Assembly (NCBI GenBank): GCA_041741155.1
Contig: JBGSKO010000104.1
Span: 33,277-97,276 of the forward strand
Origin: M3007 sp041741155
GTDB lineage: Bacteria > Bacteroidota > Bacteroidia > Chitinophagales > Saprospiraceae
Length of the DNA: 64,000 nucleotides
Direction of reading: 5' to 3'
Below the pieces are notes generated by a model. It did no database searches. It saw only the letters and a program-made list of their open reading frames with translations, and was not told the origin of the DNA. Below, one piece after another: positions 61,799 through 64,000 of this stretch (positions are counted from its first letter, which is position 1; each line of letters opens with the position of its first letter). The translations under genes and the position numbers were made by a program.

Positions 61799-62488
61799 TT
61801 ATGTGCTAAGTTGCCAATTGACGACCACTTTCCCCTGTTTTTCCAGCAACGCATTGGTCCGGCTGAAATGCCCGCATCCCTGAAATTTGTTTCCTGCCAG
61901 CGGCGAAGGGTGCGGTGCCTCAAGTACGTAGTGCTTTGTTTCGTCAATCAGCGCCTTTTTGCTCTGGGCAAACTTGCCCCACAGCAAAAACACGATTCCC
62001 TCCTTTTTTTCTGAAATGTGCCGAATGACGGCATCGGTGAAGGTTTGCCAGCCAATTTTTTGATGCGAAGCCGGTTGTCCGGCCTCCACGGTAAGCATGG
62101 CATTGAGCAACAGTACGCCCTGTTCGGCCCAGTGCGTCAGGTCGCCGTGCGCAGGAATGGGCAGGCCGAGATCGCGGTTGATTTCTTTGTAAATATTGAC
62201 TAATGAAGGCGGTACTTTTTTGCCTTTTGGTACCGAAAAACACAGACCCATCGCCTCGCCGGGGTTGTGGTACGGGTCCTGACCAAGAATCACGACCTGC
62301 ACCTTGTCGAAGGGCGTGGTATTGAATGCATTGAAAATCAGCGGCCCCGGCGGATATATGATCTTCCCGGCCTGTTTTTCCCGAACTAAAAAAGACTTGA
62401 TTTCGGTGAAATACGGCTGCCGAAACTCGTCGGCCAAAACCTGCTTCCAACTTTCCTCCATCTGGATATTTTCAACTTTTTCAGACAT
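61799..62488 (-). CDS. ung: Uracil-DNA glycosylase, family 1
   Basis: From Met at 62488 the protein has 229 residues, the normal size. It has the catalytic water-activating motif VVILGQDPYHNPGEAMGLCFSV, the uracil-binding LLLNAMLTVEAGQPASH, and the DNA-insertion motif APHPSPLAG. A start at 62515 is unlikely, since the predicted -7 element (62513-62520) lies there. It removes uracil from DNA in base-excision repair. Confidence 0.97.
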   Translation of the reverse strand: MSEKVENIQMEESWKQVLADEFRQPYFTEIKSFLVREKQAGKIIYPPGPLIFNAFNTTPFDKVQVVILGQDPYHNPGEAMGLCFSVPKGKKVPPSLVNIYKEINRDLGLPIPAHGDLTHWAEQGVLLLNAMLTVEAGQPASHQKIGWQTFTDAVIRHISEKKEGIVFLLWGKFAQSKKALIDETKHYVLEAPHPSPLAGNKFQGCGHFSRTNALLEKQGKVVVNWQLST

Positions 62489-62512
62489 GATCGGTGCGCT
62501 TTGATGTGCGCA

Positions 62513-62520
62513 CAAAGGTA
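62513..62520 (-). promoter_or_regulatory. Predicted -7 element of ung
   Basis: TACCTTTG on the minus strand, 24 bases before the ung start codon at 62488. No clear -33 element, because the repeat array begins immediately upstream. Confidence 0.55.
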
Positions 62521-62522
62521 TG

Positions 62523-62656
62523 GTTCGATTTTTTGGATTGATTCGATTGGGCCGATTGTTCCGATTGATTCGATTGTTCCGATTGATTCGATTGGTTCGA
62601 TTGATTCGATTGTTCCGATTGTTTCGATTAGGCCGATTGTTCCGATTATTTCGATT
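62523..62656. repeat. Left 9-nt tandem array, same family as the nosL-nosD array
   Basis: About 14 units of GATTGATTC, GATTGTTCC, GATTGGTTC and GATTAGGCC type. A 33-base string (CGATTGGTTCGATTGATTCG...) is exactly complementary to part of the right array (62806-62950), by eye. Confidence 0.9.
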
Positions 62657-62739
62657 TCACAAACTCCACTACCTTTCGCACCGAAATAAAGTGCCTTCTA
62701 TTTTGAAGCCCCCACCACTGAACATCTTTTTCGAGCATT

Positions 62740-62771
62740 AGACTTTCCAGGTTTAAAAACCTGGAAAGTCT
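62740..62771. repeat. Palindromic repeat of the TTCCAGGTTT family, copy D
   Basis: AGACTTTCCAGGTTT and AAACCTGGAAAGTCT flank a two-base loop (AA), followed by GGATGCCCGGAA. Copy C has GGATGTCCGGAA at the same place, so the family extends beyond the stem. This copy lies between the two repeat arrays. Confidence 0.88.
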
Positions 62772-62805
62772 GGATGCCCGGAATTAAAGCCATCAAGTGC
62801 GGCGA

Positions 62806-62950
62806 CCAATCGGAACAATCGAATCAATCGAACCAATCGGAACAATCGAACCAATCGAATCAATCGAACCAATCGGAACAATCGAATCAATCGAAACAAT
62901 CGAACCAATCGGCCTAATCGAATCAATCGGCCTAATCGAAACAATCGAAA
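62806..62950. repeat. Right 9-nt tandem array, inverted relative to the left
   Basis: About 16 units of AATCGAATC/AATCGGAAC/AATCGGCCT type. Bases 62898-62929 are identical to 11511-11542 in the nosL-nosD array. The array ends 3 bases before the start codon of the MBOAT gene. Confidence 0.9.
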
Positions 62951-62953
62951 AAA

Positions 62954-64000
62954 ATGCTTTTCAACTCCCTGTCATTCTTCTTCTTTTTCGCGCTGTTACT
63001 GGGTTTGCACTACGCGCCCTTACCGTGGCGGGTGAAAAAGGCCAACCTCTTGTTGGCGAGTTATATTTTTTATGCAGCCTGGAACCCGCCCTTTGTGGTA
63101 TTGCTGTGGCTTTCCACAGTGGTGGACTGGTTTATGGCAAAAAAAATCAGTGAAACGGAGGAGCCCGGACGGAGGCGGCTCTTCCTGTGGGTAAGCATCG
63201 TGCTGAACCTCGGCTTGCTCAGTTATTTCAAATACGGCAAGTTTTTGCTGGACAACTTCACCGCGCTCGTGCAGACGGCAGGCATAGATTACCAACCGGC
63301 GGCGCCGGATATCATCCTCCCGGTCGGTATCTCATTTTATACCTTCCAGACGATGGCCTACACGCTGGATGTGTACCTGCGGCGGGCAAAACCGGCGGGT
63401 TCCTTCCTCGATTTTGCGCTGTTCGTGACGTTTTTTCCGCAATTGGTGGCCGGCCCCATCGTGCGGCCGACCGAGTTGGTGCCGCAGTTTGAAACGCCGA
63501 AACAAGCGAACCTCCAGCAAATGATGTGGGGTCTCGGCCTGCTGACCCTGGGCCTTTTCCAGAAAATGGTTGTGGCAGACACGCTCCTGTCCAAAACATC
63601 CGACATGGTTTTTGGCAGCGAGCAAGCCCTGCACGGTCTGGATGCCTGGATGGGCGTGCTGGCATTTTCGGGGCAAATTTTTTGTGATTTTGCCGGCTAC
63701 TCCACCGCAGCCATCGGCATCGCGCTCTGTCTCGGGTTTGCTTTGCCCGAAAACTTCCACTGCCCGTACGGGGCCGTAGGGTTCTCGGATTTCTGGCGGC
63801 GCTGGCACATCACGTTATCTTCCTGGCTGCGCGACTACCTGTACATCCCGCTGGGTGGCAACCGCCGCGGCGAGGCCATGACGTACGTGAACCTCTCGAT
63901 CACCATGCTGCTCGGCGGCCTGTGGCACGGCGCGGCCTGGACCTTCGTAGTCTGGGGTGGCCTGCACGGCCTGTATCTCGCGGCGGAGCGCGTGCTCAAG
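62954..64000 (+). CDS. MBOAT-family O-acyltransferase (AlgI-like), 3' end outside window
   Basis: The frame from ATG 62954 (MLFNSLSFFFFFALLLGLHY) is open to the last base; 349 residues are visible. It matches the AlgI/PatA/DltB-type membrane-bound O-acyltransferases: LPVGISFYTFQTMAYTLDVYLRR, FFPQLVAGPIVRP, YSTAAIGIALCLGF, GFSDFWRRWHITLSSWLRDYLYIPLGGNRRG and the catalytic-His segment LGGLWHGAAWTFVVWGGLHG. It transfers acetyl or acyl groups across the inner membrane to an exported polysaccharide or cell-wall component, usually with an SGNH-type partner encoded next door (outside this window). Confidence 0.93.
   Translation, partial: MLFNSLSFFFFFALLLGLHYAPLPWRVKKANLLLASYIFYAAWNPPFVVLLWLSTVVDWFMAKKISETEEPGRRRLFLWVSIVLNLGLLSYFKYGKFLLDNFTALVQTAGIDYQPAAPDIILPVGISFYTFQTMAYTLDVYLRRAKPAGSFLDFALFVTFFPQLVAGPIVRPTELVPQFETPKQANLQQMMWGLGLLTLGLFQKMVVADTLLSKTSDMVFGSEQALHGLDAWMGVLAFSGQIFCDFAGYSTAAIGIALCLGFALPENFHCPYGAVGFSDFWRRWHITLSSWLRDYLYIPLGGNRRGEAMTYVNLSITMLLGGLWHGAAWTFVVWGGLHGLYLAAERVLK

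Larger units (their letters stand above)
62489..62953. other. Gene-free gap between ung and the MBOAT gene
   Basis: This 465-base gap contains the ung promoter, a left and a right 9-nt repeat array in opposite orientations, and palindrome copy D in the middle. Translated runs of Ile/Gly/Pro/Ser/Asp arise from the repeat and are not genes. Confidence 0.85.

Noticed and set aside
62797..63153. Frame with Ile-Glu-Pro-Ile-Gly repeats before the MBOAT gene
   Set aside because: It is the translation of the 9-base array running out of frame into the MBOAT gene; the MBOAT frame itself has clear family motifs.

Overview
This window looks like a chromosomal segment of a member of the Bacteroidota, probably a Saprospiraceae-like lineage (inferred, not tested). 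The signs are promoter -7 elements of the form TAnnTTTG, C-terminal type IX secretion (T9SS) sorting domains, SprB-type repeats, a clade II-type nitrous oxide reductase cluster, DUF4271 next to hemD, and a minimal use of Shine-Dalgarno sites. Base composition is moderately GC-rich by eye. I see no tRNA, rRNA or CRISPR array.

Layout. 1-4.2 kb: the end of a polysaccharide flippase, a secreted T9SS protein, a coiled-coil membrane protein and an MDR oxidoreductase. 4.4-7.5 kb: a small secreted protein, an L,D-transpeptidase-like lipoprotein, an ATP-cone/endonuclease fusion and a ParE-type toxin-antitoxin pair. 7.5-16.1 kb, minus strand: a complete nos operon in the order cytochrome c, nosZ, FAS1 lipoprotein, nosL (fused to a membrane domain), nosD, nosF, ric/scdA, nosY. 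It is preceded by an FNR/CRP-like palindrome placed as for a class II activator. 16.4-20.3 kb: glgA, a methylmalonyl-CoA mutase small subunit, and a membrane protein with a winged-helix regulator. 20.5-26.8 kb: an accessory stretch with Fic, HipAB and an Rpn/PD-(D/E)XK protein around the core gene uvrB. 27.0-29.8 kb: an ECF sigma factor and a large membrane-anchored putative anti-sigma protein. 29.9-37.3 kb: a D-3-phosphoglycerate dehydrogenase, a WD40 protein, hemD, DUF4271, purA, hpd and an unknown protein. 37.5-50.6 kb: very large surface and secreted proteins (propeller/SprB/OmpA, metalloprotease, BNR-repeat protein, FecR-like repeat protein). 50.7-62.5 kb: GNAT, tandem membrane paralogs, M1 aminopeptidase, HdeD, MCE protein, amidase, divergent LptD-like protein, DUF4143 ATPase and ung. 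The window ends inside an MBOAT acyltransferase.

How genes work together. The nos cluster is a self-contained N2O respiration module. NosZ, its likely cytochrome c donor and the FAS1 protein all carry lipoprotein-like N-termini. NosDFY and NosL supply copper-site maturation, and Ric repairs nitrosylated iron centres. The amidase-MCE-LptD region is an envelope biogenesis block.

The most unusual pattern is in the gaps between genes. Five intergenic gaps, four of them between genes of the same operon, are filled by pairs of opposed arrays of short degenerate repeats (about 9-19 nt units). By eye these contain perfect inverted matches of 17-34 nt. In several cases the first repeat unit coincides with the upstream gene's stop codon, and the array ends just before the next start codon. 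Smaller dispersed palindromes occupy other gaps. I know of no named system with this architecture.
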